NCBI GenBank assembly: GCA_937896295.1
Contig: CALBME010000165.1
Span: 1-22,680, forward strand
Direction: 5' to 3'
Length of the DNA: 22,680 nucleotides
DNA from: an uncultured Micavibrio sp.
GTDB taxonomy: Bacteria; Pseudomonadota; Alphaproteobacteria; Micavibrionales; UBA1664
The notes under the pieces are model-generated. The model saw only the letters and a list, made by a program, of their open reading frames with translations. It was not told the DNA's origin and did not search any database. Below are positions 1-7,064 of this stretch, in pieces. The first letter of the stretch is position 1. Every line of letters begins with the position of its first letter. The translations under genes and the position numbers were made by a program.

Positions 1-2
1 CC

Positions 3-326
3 GATTTCACCCCAACCGGGGCATTGGTACGCGTCAGGAATTTTCATTTTACAGCCACCCCCGTCGCCGCAGGCCCCGATGAAAAATATACGATAGAATT
101 TCATACAGCCACGGCCGTACGCGGGGTGGAACACAAAGAAAGCCTTGAATATGACGGCGGGCCGGTCAGCCGCACCGCGATGGAAAAAATGCTGGTACGC
201 TTCGAACAGGAATTCGCGGACTTCAAACGGAAAAACCCGGACCGCAGCGACATCATTCACAATAAACGCCGTATGCCTGTTTTTACCGGAATGCACAGCC
301 CGGGCTCTCATCTGGTGGCCCTATGA
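3..326 (+). CDS. Unrecognised protein, 3' part only (5' end outside window)
   Basis: The reading frame is open from the first bases of the window (frame starting at base 3) to the TGA at 324-326, so the true start probably lies upstream; a TTG at 24 is the only start-like codon near the edge and has no clear ribosome binding site. The visible part is a basic/acidic mix with a beta-rich first half (VRVRNFHF, YTIEFHTAT) and a likely helix near the end (MEKMLVRFEQEFADF). No family was recognised. The stop overlaps the ATG of the next ORF (ATGA), which could mean translational coupling. Another frame remains open across the stop and encodes a plausible acidic stretch up to 402, so the stop may instead come from a frameshift inside one longer gene. 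Confidence 0.55.
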   Translation, partial: DFTPTGALVRVRNFHFTATPVAAGPDEKYTIEFHTATAVRGVEHKESLEYDGGPVSRTAMEKMLVRFEQEFADFKRKNPDRSDIIHNKRRMPVFTGMHSPGSHLVAL

Positions 327-1270
327 TGACAGCCAGTCCCTCACGCCTGATGGTGACATCGACATTGTCCAGCTGGTCGAAAGAACGGCTGATATCGACT
401 GAGTGGTATTCAGCGCGCCGCCTCAACAACGGTATGTATGTGCTGGCCTATCATAAAAAAACGGACAAGCGCACACACTCGGTCCGCATTCCGATCATCA
501 CCGATTATAATCATGCGCTGCTTTTGCTTGACCGGTTTGAACTGGGCGCTGACCCGATGGTCAATTATCATGGTTATGAGAGCGTAATGAGCAAAGACCT
601 GCGTGATAACCCCTCTTACGGCGGGCTGCAGGGTCGCACCGGCAAAAACGGCGCACGCACCCACACGCTGGATTCTGCCGACGCGCTTTCCGCCGGGACG
701 CATTACAGCCTGTATGCGCCCCATATCGAAAACCTTCCGCCCGACCGCCCCCTCCAGCTGCGCGAGGCCGGCATGATGCAAAAAATGGGCGCGCGTCTGG
801 CAACCCTTTTTGGCCGCAGGGCCGGACACATCAATATTCTGCGCACGCGTAAACAGCACCACGAATTTTACGGGCCTCAGGGAAAAAAACTCAGCCGCCA
901 GGTCTACTACGTCGCCCGTCAGGATATACTGAACGGACTGTGGGACATCGCCCTGTGCGAACGCGCCGGAAATGATAGTGAGGCATCCCCACTGTCGTTC
1001 GAAGGCACGCACCTGACCGAAGCCGACATGTTTAAAAAGATGATGGCATGGGAGCGTTTCCTTATCTCGCAGATGAGGAACATGCCTGCCACCACGCGCA
1101 TGGAAACGACGGACGAAGCCACACGCTGGCATGCAGGGGAACACGCCCTGTATTTCGGACGTTTCCTGCCATCCATCGCCCATGAGATTCTGGGTATGCG
1201 CAATCTTTCATACGATGAAAACCGCCGCCCGAACGTAATTGGCAGCCCGCAAAACCGACCCTTGCCATAA
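323..1270 (+). CDS. Unrecognised 315-aa protein; N-terminus doubtful
   Basis: A long ORF that can start at ATG 323 or ATG 326, overlapping the previous stop. From about base 405 (residue 28, EWYSARRL) it looks like a real protein: mixed alpha/beta, with recurring charged helices (residues about 140-165 and 235-255). No signal peptide, membrane segment or known catalytic motif is visible, and the family is not recognised. The first 26 residues are Ser/Thr-rich and use codons uncommon in the neighbouring genes (ATA, TCA, AGT, TTG, ACT), while the overlapping frame over 326-402 encodes a more natural acidic sequence ending in ERTADID. The true N-terminus may therefore be fused to the upstream ORF by frameshifts. 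It lies 72 bases upstream of flhA in the same direction, but nothing shows a flagellar role. Confidence 0.6.
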   Translation: MMTASPSRLMVTSTLSSWSKERLISTEWYSARRLNNGMYVLAYHKKTDKRTHSVRIPIITDYNHALLLLDRFELGADPMVNYHGYESVMSKDLRDNPSYGGLQGRTGKNGARTHTLDSADALSAGTHYSLYAPHIENLPPDRPLQLREAGMMQKMGARLATLFGRRAGHINILRTRKQHHEFYGPQGKKLSRQVYYVARQDILNGLWDIALCERAGNDSEASPLSFEGTHLTEADMFKKMMAWERFLISQMRNMPATTRMETTDEATRWHAGEHALYFGRFLPSIAHEILGMRNLSYDENRRPNVIGSPQNRPLP

Positions 1271-1301
1271 CATTTTCGGGGGTGAAGCAGCCTGCGATTC
1301 C

Positions 1302-1310
1302 TGTTATACT
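1302..1310 (+). promoter_or_regulatory. Putative extended -10 promoter of flhA
   Basis: TG-T-TATACT matches an extended -10 element (TGn plus 5 of 6 bases of TATAAT). No good -35 is present at 17 bases (GTGAAG). Transcription would begin near 1318, leaving a leader of about 25 bases that contains GGAG some 10 bases before the flhA ATG. Seen in sequence; activity is inferred. Confidence 0.35.
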
Positions 1311-1342
1311 GGGGCGTTCGGGGAATCGGAGTTTTTTTATCT

Positions 1343-3442
1343 ATGGCTGAACCAGCCGCCACCGCACCGGGAAGAATGGATTTCGGCGGCATGAGAGCCT
1401 CTCTCATGCGCGGCGACGTGCTGCTCGCTTTTGGCATCATCTGCATTATCTGCGGGCTTATTTTTCCCCTGCCCACATGGCTGCTGGATATGGCTCTCGC
1501 CCTGTCCATAACCTTCAGCGTCCTGATCCTGATGACGGTGCTGTTCATTGAACGGCCGCTGGATTTCACCACCTTCCCCACCACGCTTCTGATCGCCACG
1601 ATGCTGCGCCTGTCGCTCAACGTCGCCACCACACGGCTGATCCTGGCGCACGGCAATGACGGCACGCATGCGGCCGGTCATGTCATTCAGGCATTCGGTT
1701 CATTCATCATGGGCGGCAATTTCGTCATCGGCCTGATTGTCTTTGCGATCCTGATCATTATCAACTTCGTGGTCATCACCAAGGGTTCGGGCCGTATTGC
1801 CGAAGTGGCCGCGCGTTTCAGCCTTGATGCCATGCCGGGCAAACAGATGGCCATCGACTCGGACATGTCCGCGGGCCTCATCACCGAGGACCAGGCCCGC
1901 ACCCGCCGCAGCGAACTGGAACAGGAATCGAATTTCTACGGCGCCATGGACGGCGCGGCGAAATTCGTACGCGGCGACGCCATCGCCGGCCTGATCATCA
2001 CTTTCGTCAACATCATCGGCGGTATTATCATCGGCACCGTCCAGCACGACATGTCGCTGGGCGAAGCCACCCATAACTACACCTTCCTGACCGTGGGCGA
2101 CGGACTGGTCAGCCAGATGCCTGCCCTGCTTGTCTCCATCGCGGCGGGCCTTCTCGTCTCCAAGGGCGGAGTCGCGGGTTCGGCCGACAAGGCCCTGTTC
2201 AAACAGTTTTCGCAATATCCAAAGGGTCTGGCGCTGACCTCGGGCGCGATCGGTTTTATGGCGCTCATGCCCGGCCTGCCCTTCGTACCGTTCGCCGTTC
2301 TGGCGGGCGCCATGGGGGGCCTGTCTTTTTACCTGCACAAGAAAACGCGCGAAATTGCAACCCAGCGCGTGGCCATCGCCGCGCAGGAAAACGCGCGCGC
2401 AAAACCGCCGGAAGAACCGATCAGCAAATCGCTGGCCATGGACATTATCCGCCTGGAACTGGGTTACGGCCTGCTGGCCCTTGTCAATGCCGAGGGTCAC
2501 AAGCTGACCGACCAGATCAAGGGCCTGCGCCGCCAGCTGGCCGAGGAAATGGGCTTTGTCCTGCCCAGCGTGCGCATTCAGGACAATCTGCAGCTGACGG
2601 CATCCGACTATGTCGTGCGCATCAAAGAGATCGAGGCAGGCCGCGGCACGGTCCGTCCCGGCATGCTGCTGTGCATGGACCCGTCCGGCGAGCCCATCAG
2701 CCTGCCCGGTGAAGCCACGCTGGAGCCGACCTTCAACCTGCCCGCCATGTGGATCGACGAACAATACCGCGAGGAAGCCAATTTCCGCGGCTACACCGTG
2801 GTAGATGCCAGCACGGTCGTCACCACGCACCTGACCGAAATCGTCAAGGACAACATGGCCGACCTGCTCTCCTACACCGAGACGCAGAAACTTCTGGATG
2901 AAATGGGCAAACCGTTCCAGAAACTGGTGGCCGACGTTATCCCGTCGCAGATCTCCCTCTCCGGCCTGCAGCGCGTGCTGCAGAACCTGCTGTCCGAACG
3001 CATTTCCATCCGCGACCTGCCCACCATTCTCGAGGGCATTTCCGAAGCCAGCCTGTATACGAAATCAGTCGCCCTGATTTCCGAGCATGTGCGCACCCGC
3101 CTTGCCCGCCAGATCTGCACGTCCCACATGAATATTCACGGCGTCCTGCCGCTGGTCACCCTGTCCCCGGATTGGGAACAGGCCTTCAGCGAGGCACTGA
3201 TGGGCGAAGGCGAAGAACGCCAGCTGGTGATGGCCCCCAGCCAGTTGCAGCAATTCATCGCCCGCGTGCGCGACATATACGAAGATTTCCAGAGCCGCGG
3301 CGAAGCGCCTGTACTGCTGACATCGCCCGGTATCCGCCCTTATGTGCGCTCGGTGATCGAACGTTTCCGCCCGTCCACCATCGTCATGAGCCAGAACGAA
3401 GTGCACCCCAAGGTGCGCATCAAGACAGTCGGCCAGATTTAG
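1343..3442 (+). CDS. flhA: Flagellar export apparatus protein FlhA
   Basis: FlhA (FHIPEP family) forms the export-gate ring of the flagellar type III secretion system in the inner membrane. Its N-terminal half is a polytopic membrane domain and its C-terminal half a cytoplasmic platform that docks chaperone-substrate complexes and the FliI/FliJ ATPase complex. At 699 aa it has the usual length. Hydrophobic segments fill residues about 25-330, interrupted by the family-signature cytoplasmic loop at about 147-190 (KGSGRIAEVAARFSLDAMPG, followed by KQMAIDSDMSAG). The C-terminal domain runs from about 370 to 699. The ATG at 1343 is preceded by GGAG. fliI and fliJ are in this window but on the opposite strand about 10 kb away, so the flagellar genes are scattered rather than in one operon. 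Very confident. Confidence 0.97.
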   Translation: MAEPAATAPGRMDFGGMRASLMRGDVLLAFGIICIICGLIFPLPTWLLDMALALSITFSVLILMTVLFIERPLDFTTFPTTLLIATMLRLSLNVATTRLILAHGNDGTHAAGHVIQAFGSFIMGGNFVIGLIVFAILIIINFVVITKGSGRIAEVAARFSLDAMPGKQMAIDSDMSAGLITEDQARTRRSELEQESNFYGAMDGAAKFVRGDAIAGLIITFVNIIGGIIIGTVQHDMSLGEATHNYTFLTVGDGLVSQMPALLVSIAAGLLVSKGGVAGSADKALFKQFSQYPKGLALTSGAIGFMALMPGLPFVPFAVLAGAMGGLSFYLHKKTREIATQRVAIAAQENARAKPPEEPISKSLAMDIIRLELGYGLLALVNAEGHKLTDQIKGLRRQLAEEMGFVLPSVRIQDNLQLTASDYVVRIKEIEAGRGTVRPGMLLCMDPSGEPISLPGEATLEPTFNLPAMWIDEQYREEANFRGYTVVDASTVVTTHLTEIVKDNMADLLSYTETQKLLDEMGKPFQKLVADVIPSQISLSGLQRVLQNLLSERISIRDLPTILEGISEASLYTKSVALISEHVRTRLARQICTSHMNIHGVLPLVTLSPDWEQAFSEALMGEGEERQLVMAPSQLQQFIARVRDIYEDFQSRGEAPVLLTSPGIRPYVRSVIERFRPSTIVMSQNEVHPKVRIKTVGQI

Positions 3443-3484
3443 CCCAAAACTTGACGGGTTTTCATAATTTTGACATAAAAAGGG

Positions 3485-4090
3485 ATGACTGGTGCATTAA
3501 CCCTGCGTCATCTGCGTATCGAATTGTGCGAACGCCCCGTGCGTCTGGCGCGTCAGGTCGATTACATCCTGTTCGGCAAACCGCTGGCCCATCCCTTTCT
3601 TGCCCTCATCGATGAAAACGAACGTGTTTTAAGCGAACTGCATTTCGTACCCTACGACAACAGTTCCAGTGCAACGCATGGAGGCAAAAGAACACGGTTG
3701 AATCGCCTGTTCGAATTGTCCACGGCGGCCACCGTGCCGATCGGCATCGACAAATTGATCCGTAACCTTCTGAGTAAAACCCGGCTGGCGAAAAGCTATC
3801 CCACCCTGCACAGTGTCATGACCTATGGCCCGCGCCAGTACCCTACCGCACCTGAACACCAGGTGATCGCCAGCGGTTATTACGCAGAAATGATCGAGTT
3901 CTGGCAGGATCTGCGCGCATCCGCCGCCAAGATCGACAGGGAAATGCGCCCCTATGACCGCTTTGGCTGTGGCCGGAACCGGCATAACTGCCAGACCGGA
4001 CTGGCCGAAATTCTCAAACAGAACGGTTTCCTGCCGATGTCCTTGTCGGGCCGTTACGCCGCGCCCGGCTGGACCTTTAAACCTCAGTGA
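3485..4090 (+). CDS. Unrecognised 201-aa protein with His...Asn-Cys motif
   Basis: Family not recognised. No signal peptide or membrane helix is visible. The N-terminal third is beta-rich (residues 4-60) and contains a conserved-looking ELHFVPYD (His53). A helical middle follows, then a C-terminal GCGRNRHNCQTG (Cys162, His167, Cys169) leading into a helix. A His on a strand early and an Asn-Cys at the start of a helix late recalls circularly permuted papain-like folds (PPPDE, LRAT and relatives), but this is only a resemblance. An in-frame TAA at 3476-3478 fixes the start at ATG 3485 or later; AAGGG touches the ATG, too close to be a normal ribosome binding site. TTGACG at 3451 with a weak -10 (CATAAA, 3474-3479) would start transcription near the ATG. 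It ends 9 bases from the convergent SulP gene. Confidence 0.75.
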   Translation: MTGALTLRHLRIELCERPVRLARQVDYILFGKPLAHPFLALIDENERVLSELHFVPYDNSSSATHGGKRTRLNRLFELSTAATVPIGIDKLIRNLLSKTRLAKSYPTLHSVMTYGPRQYPTAPEHQVIASGYYAEMIEFWQDLRASAAKIDREMRPYDRFGCGRNRHNCQTGLAEILKQNGFLPMSLSGRYAAPGWTFKPQ

Positions 4091-4099
4091 CGAATAGCG

Positions 4100-5803
4100 C
4101 TATCGGCGCGGCAGAACGCTGGCGGGCGTATCCACGAAATCGATGCGTGACAATAGCGTGATATCCAGCGCTTTTCGGATCCGCGCCGATATTTTACCCG
4201 CAGCACAGACCGTCAGGGTACGTTTCCCGTTCACGATTTCAGCCAGATAATCCTCCAGCATGTTCATGGCCGTTGCGTCGATCATGGACACATCCCCAAG
4301 ATCCACCACGACATGGGTGATGTCGCGGGTCAGCAGTTCAGGACGCATGCTGAACGCCTTATTGGCAGTACCGAAAAACAGCGGACCGTCGAACCGAAGA
4401 AGCATCACGCCTGCCGGCAGAACATACTCAGTGGCGTTGCTGTCGGCGTGATGATGGCTGACCTCCGTCGCATCCATCATGCGCTTGATGAACAACAGAA
4501 TGGCAAGGACAACCCCGGACACCACCCCGGCGACCATGTCGATCATGACCGTCAGGGCAAAACACACAAGCGCGACGGCAGCATCGGACTTGGATGAACG
4601 CCGGATAAGATGCACGAATTGACGTGCATGGCTCATGCGCCATGCCGTCATCAGAAGCAGCGCCGAAAGCGCGGACATGGGAACATATGCGATCAGCGGC
4701 GCAAGACTGACCATGAAAAAAAGAAGCAGAACGGCATGGGTCACCGATGCGATGGGCGATACGCTGCCCGCATTGATATTGGTGGCGGTCCGGGCAATGG
4801 CGCCGGTGGCAGGAATACCCAGGAACATGCCCGAAAATACGTTGGCAAGACCGACACCGTTCAGTTCGGCATTGGGATTATGCCGCGTGCCCGTCATGCT
4901 ATCGGCAACCGTTGCCGACAAAAGGGACTCAAGCCCGCCCAGCAGGGCGATGACAACGGCCGGCATGAACCAGGCGGATAATTCGGCAAGGCTGGGCCAT
5001 GCATAAACAGGGTCACTGGAAAGGCCGGGAACATGCAGGCGCGGCGGCATCGGCGGAATGCCGTGCTGTGTGGCGCCCTGCGCGTCGATGAAGCTGAACT
5101 TGCTGCCGATGGTGGCGATATCAAACCCGTGACGCTGTAAAAAAATGCTGGCCAGCGTGGCCACAGCTATCCCCACGATGGCCGATGGTATTTTCGGCGC
5201 AAACCGCGGCAGGAAAAACATGACGGCCAGGGCAAACAGACCCACCCCCAGCGTGGCAGGATGAAACGACATGATATTTTCCGCCAGCACCGCCACCTTA
5301 TGCGGCAGATGCCCGGTGGACACACCGGGAACCCCGAGAAGATCGTTCAGTGCGATCACGGCAATGGATACGGCGATGCCTGCGGTGAAACCGATGGTGA
5401 CCGAGTAAGGGACATAGGCGATGACCTTGCCCAGACGCGCAAGCCCCAGCGCAATCAGCATTGCCCCGGCAAGGATCTGGCACCAGACGATGCCGCGCAA
5501 ACCGAAATCGGCAATGATGGGCGCCACGATGACCACGAAGGCGGCTGTGGGCCCCGTCACTTGGCTGCGCGAACCGCCAAATAGCGCCGCGACGATACCG
5601 GCGACGATGGCGGTATATAAACCGTGTTGCGGCGGCAGCCCCACCGCAACCGACAAAGCCATGGATAAAGGCAGCGCGACCAGCGAAACGATCAGACCCG
5701 CAGTCAGGTCCTTGCGCAGGCTTTTACCGTCATAGCCCTGGGCAAAAGTTTCGATGAGAGCGGTGGACAGGGGCGGTTTTTGCAAAAAGGATATAAAGGT
5801 CAT
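4100..5803 (-). CDS. SulP-family anion transporter with STAS domain
   Basis: SulP (SLC26-like) permeases move sulfate, bicarbonate or dicarboxylates across the inner membrane. The first 430 or so residues carry many hydrophobic helices, starting with the family-typical opening (KDLTAGLIVSLVALPLSMAL, then a GLPPQHGLYTAIV segment). A STAS domain covers about 455-560 (HVVVDLGDVSMIDATAMNML). A TTG two codons upstream (5809) could also be the start and an in-frame stop lies just above it; I prefer the ATG at 5803 (567 aa). No clear Shine-Dalgarno is visible for either. It is divergent from a beta-carbonic anhydrase-like gene 149 bases away. SulP/carbonic anhydrase neighbourhoods are known and usually suggest bicarbonate as substrate, so bicarbonate is the best guess here; sulfate remains possible. 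A shared FNR-type palindrome lies between the two genes. Confidence 0.93.
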   Translation of the reverse strand: MTFISFLQKPPLSTALIETFAQGYDGKSLRKDLTAGLIVSLVALPLSMALSVAVGLPPQHGLYTAIVAGIVAALFGGSRSQVTGPTAAFVVIVAPIIADFGLRGIVWCQILAGAMLIALGLARLGKVIAYVPYSVTIGFTAGIAVSIAVIALNDLLGVPGVSTGHLPHKVAVLAENIMSFHPATLGVGLFALAVMFFLPRFAPKIPSAIVGIAVATLASIFLQRHGFDIATIGSKFSFIDAQGATQHGIPPMPPRLHVPGLSSDPVYAWPSLAELSAWFMPAVVIALLGGLESLLSATVADSMTGTRHNPNAELNGVGLANVFSGMFLGIPATGAIARTATNINAGSVSPIASVTHAVLLLFFMVSLAPLIAYVPMSALSALLLMTAWRMSHARQFVHLIRRSSKSDAAVALVCFALTVMIDMVAGVVSGVVLAILLFIKRMMDATEVSHHHADSNATEYVLPAGVMLLRFDGPLFFGTANKAFSMRPELLTRDITHVVVDLGDVSMIDATAMNMLEDYLAEIVNGKRTLTVCAAGKISARIRKALDITLLSRIDFVDTPASVLPRR

Positions 5804-5863
5804 GGCCAAAGAAAATTAAGGTTTAAAGGCAGGCACAAACTAGGCGGAAAAATGTGGCGCCGA

Positions 5864-5877
5864 TTGATCATAATCAA
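5864..5877. promoter_or_regulatory. FNR/FixK/Anr-type operator between SulP and carbonic anhydrase genes
   Basis: TTGAT-CATA-ATCAA is a perfect match to the FNR/FixK consensus TTGAT-N4-ATCAA. Its centre (5870.5) is 41.5 bases from a start site placed at 5912, which is what the carbonic anhydrase -10 (TATATT, 5899-5904) predicts: the standard class II activator geometry. On the minus strand a weak -10 (TAGTTT, 5842-5837) would put the SulP start at 5829, also 41.5 bases away. Site seen directly; the regulator and the direction of control are inferred. Confidence 0.75.
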
Positions 5878-5898
5878 TTTATCAGGGGAATGCGTGAC

Positions 5899-5904
5899 TA
5901 TATT
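5899..5904 (+). promoter_or_regulatory. Predicted -10 of the carbonic anhydrase gene
   Basis: TATATT matches TATAAT at 5 of 6 bases. No good -35 is present where one would sit; the region is occupied by the FNR-type palindrome instead, as expected for an activator-dependent promoter. The predicted start is 5912, giving a 41-base leader with AGG about 8 bases before the ATG at 5953. Confidence 0.5.
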
Positions 5905-5952
5905 GCGCCGCGAACCGGGCAAAAGACTCGGCAAAAAACACAGGTGTGAACC

Positions 5953-6843
5953 ATGCACGATACAAAACCCTCCCTCGCCCTTACGGCGCTTCAGAATTTT
6001 CAGCCCAGTGTAAATGAGGCGCACAAGCCGGAAATTTGCTGCATCACCTGCATCGACGGGCGCGAAGGCGCGGGGCGGTATTTCGATTTCGGCGATCAGG
6101 CGATACGCATCACTGAAATCGCTTCCGTCATCCCGCCTTACGATCAGGCCCCTGCGGGACTGCGGGCCAAATTCAGTTTCACGAAGCTCAAGAACATATC
6201 CACGATCAAAATCGTTGGTCACAGCTTTTGCGGCGGGGCGGAAACCGTCATCGGCAATCCCGACATCGATGCCATCGAAAACCCGGAAATAAGGGATATC
6301 GTCTATAGCCTGGCACAAAGCGGCGCCGATCTTCCGCGCCTGAAAGATGCATTCCTGCGCGCGGTGGAAGGCAACAAAACCCATGCGGCCAATCTTCTCT
6401 CACGCCACCTTGTGCTGCAGTCGCTGGCCAATGTGTCCGCCTATCCTTATATCGACCGGCAGATGCGCGAACGCCATCTGGACATGATCCCGCTTTATCA
6501 TGTGATGAAACAGGGTACCGGTCAGGAAAGCCATATGGAACGTTTCGACGTGGAAAACGGCCTCTGGCAGCGTACCGATCAGGCACCCGCGACCCATCTC
6601 TGCGGACGTCCGTTCAATTGCGCCGCCTGCACCAGCTGTCACGGAACGATTCAAAACGCCCTGGAATGGACACCGGTGGAATATGCGACCGACGACGCCG
6701 GCGCGGGCATGACCCAGGTTCCGCGCCACATTGCCACGCTGCTGCGTCAGCGGCGCAGCTTTTTCCAGCCGCGCCTGTCCGCAATGGCAGTCCCCCTGAC
6801 CTCTGCCGGTACGAATCGCTCCCCCCGTCTATCCGCGCTGTAA
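5953..6843 (+). CDS. Beta-carbonic anhydrase-like protein with Cys-rich C-terminal extension
   Basis: Beta-carbonic anhydrases interconvert CO2 and bicarbonate using zinc held by Cys-His-Cys, with an Asp-Arg pair in the active site. All are present: Cys33-x-Asp35-x-Arg37 (CIDGR) and His90-x2-Cys93 (VGHSFCGG). The family's tail pattern also fits (SAYPYIDRQMRERHLDMIPL at 162-181, then a strand-rich segment to about 207). At 296 aa it is longer than the usual 200-230. The extra C-terminal part begins with Cys217, Cys223, Cys226, Cys229 and His230 (CAACTSCH core), then becomes basic and low-complexity. No signal peptide is seen, so it is probably cytoplasmic. It is divergent from a SulP transporter with a perfect FNR-type site between them, suggesting oxygen-responsive bicarbonate supply. 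Catalytic activity is likely but unproven, as the overall sequence is divergent. Confidence 0.85.
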   Translation: MHDTKPSLALTALQNFQPSVNEAHKPEICCITCIDGREGAGRYFDFGDQAIRITEIASVIPPYDQAPAGLRAKFSFTKLKNISTIKIVGHSFCGGAETVIGNPDIDAIENPEIRDIVYSLAQSGADLPRLKDAFLRAVEGNKTHAANLLSRHLVLQSLANVSAYPYIDRQMRERHLDMIPLYHVMKQGTGQESHMERFDVENGLWQRTDQAPATHLCGRPFNCAACTSCHGTIQNALEWTPVEYATDDAGAGMTQVPRHIATLLRQRRSFFQPRLSAMAVPLTSAGTNRSPRLSAL

Positions 6844-6855
6844 GACGGCCCGCCG

Positions 6856-6877
6856 CCTGTTGCCACGCCGCAACAGG
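6856..6877. repeat. Perfect 7-bp inverted repeat after the carbonic anhydrase gene
   Basis: CCTGTTG, an 8-base loop, then CAACAGG, 12 bases after the stop codon. It may form an RNA hairpin that ends or stabilises the transcript, but no T-tract follows, so it is not a standard intrinsic terminator. Confidence 0.4.
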
Positions 6878-6928
6878 ACCCTATCTATGGTAAAGGCACC
6901 CGTTACGAAAATGATGGGCGAAAACAGG

Positions 6929-7045
6929 GCGTTAACGCTTTGTTTACTTTTACCGCGGGAGAGTTGGCCATGTTGACGGAGTCATGGAAGCCTTTGAAAC
7001 GCTGGACTTATCTCGAATCGCTTTGGATACTTAGTATTATGATTC
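6929..7045 (+). promoter_or_regulatory. flhF control region: CtrA-like site and three GANTC sites
   Basis: TTAA-N7-TTTA at 6932-6946 matches the Caulobacter-type CtrA consensus TTAA-N7-TTAA with one mismatch, and its left half lies in a 10-bp palindrome (GCGTTAACGC, 6929-6938). Downstream are three GANTC motifs, the CcrM methylation sequence: GAGTC 6979-6983, GAATC 7015-7019, GATTC 7041-7045. A -10-like TATTAT lies at 7035-7040 without a convincing -35. This is the main content of the 221-base gap 6844-7064. The role is inferred from the presence of ctrA in the window and the known CtrA control of flagellar genes in alphaproteobacteria. Confidence 0.4.
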
Positions 7046-7064
7046 GTACACGGGCTGCGATCTC

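Noticed and set aside
410..1183. A 257-aa minus-strand ORF opposite the unrecognised gene before flhA
   Set aside because: No recognisable domain or start signal. The plus-strand frame has better protein character and continues the local gene direction.
1700..2830. A 376-aa ORF on the minus strand inside flhA
   Set aside because: It is the antisense shadow of a clear flhA; composition is rich in Gly, Gln, His and Asp with no domain pattern, as expected for reverse reading of GC-rich coding DNA.
3470..3500. Perfect TTGACA at 3470-3475 as the -35 of the 201-aa gene
   Set aside because: No acceptable -10 at 16-18 bases, and transcription would start inside the gene.
6628..6642. CxxCH (CTSCH) as a cytochrome c heme-binding site in the carbonic anhydrase
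   Set aside because: The protein has no signal peptide, and heme c attachment occurs in the periplasm; a metal or redox Cys cluster is more plausible.
6856..6877. Intrinsic terminator after the carbonic anhydrase gene
   Set aside because: The stem is perfect, but no T-tract follows; kept only as an inverted repeat.
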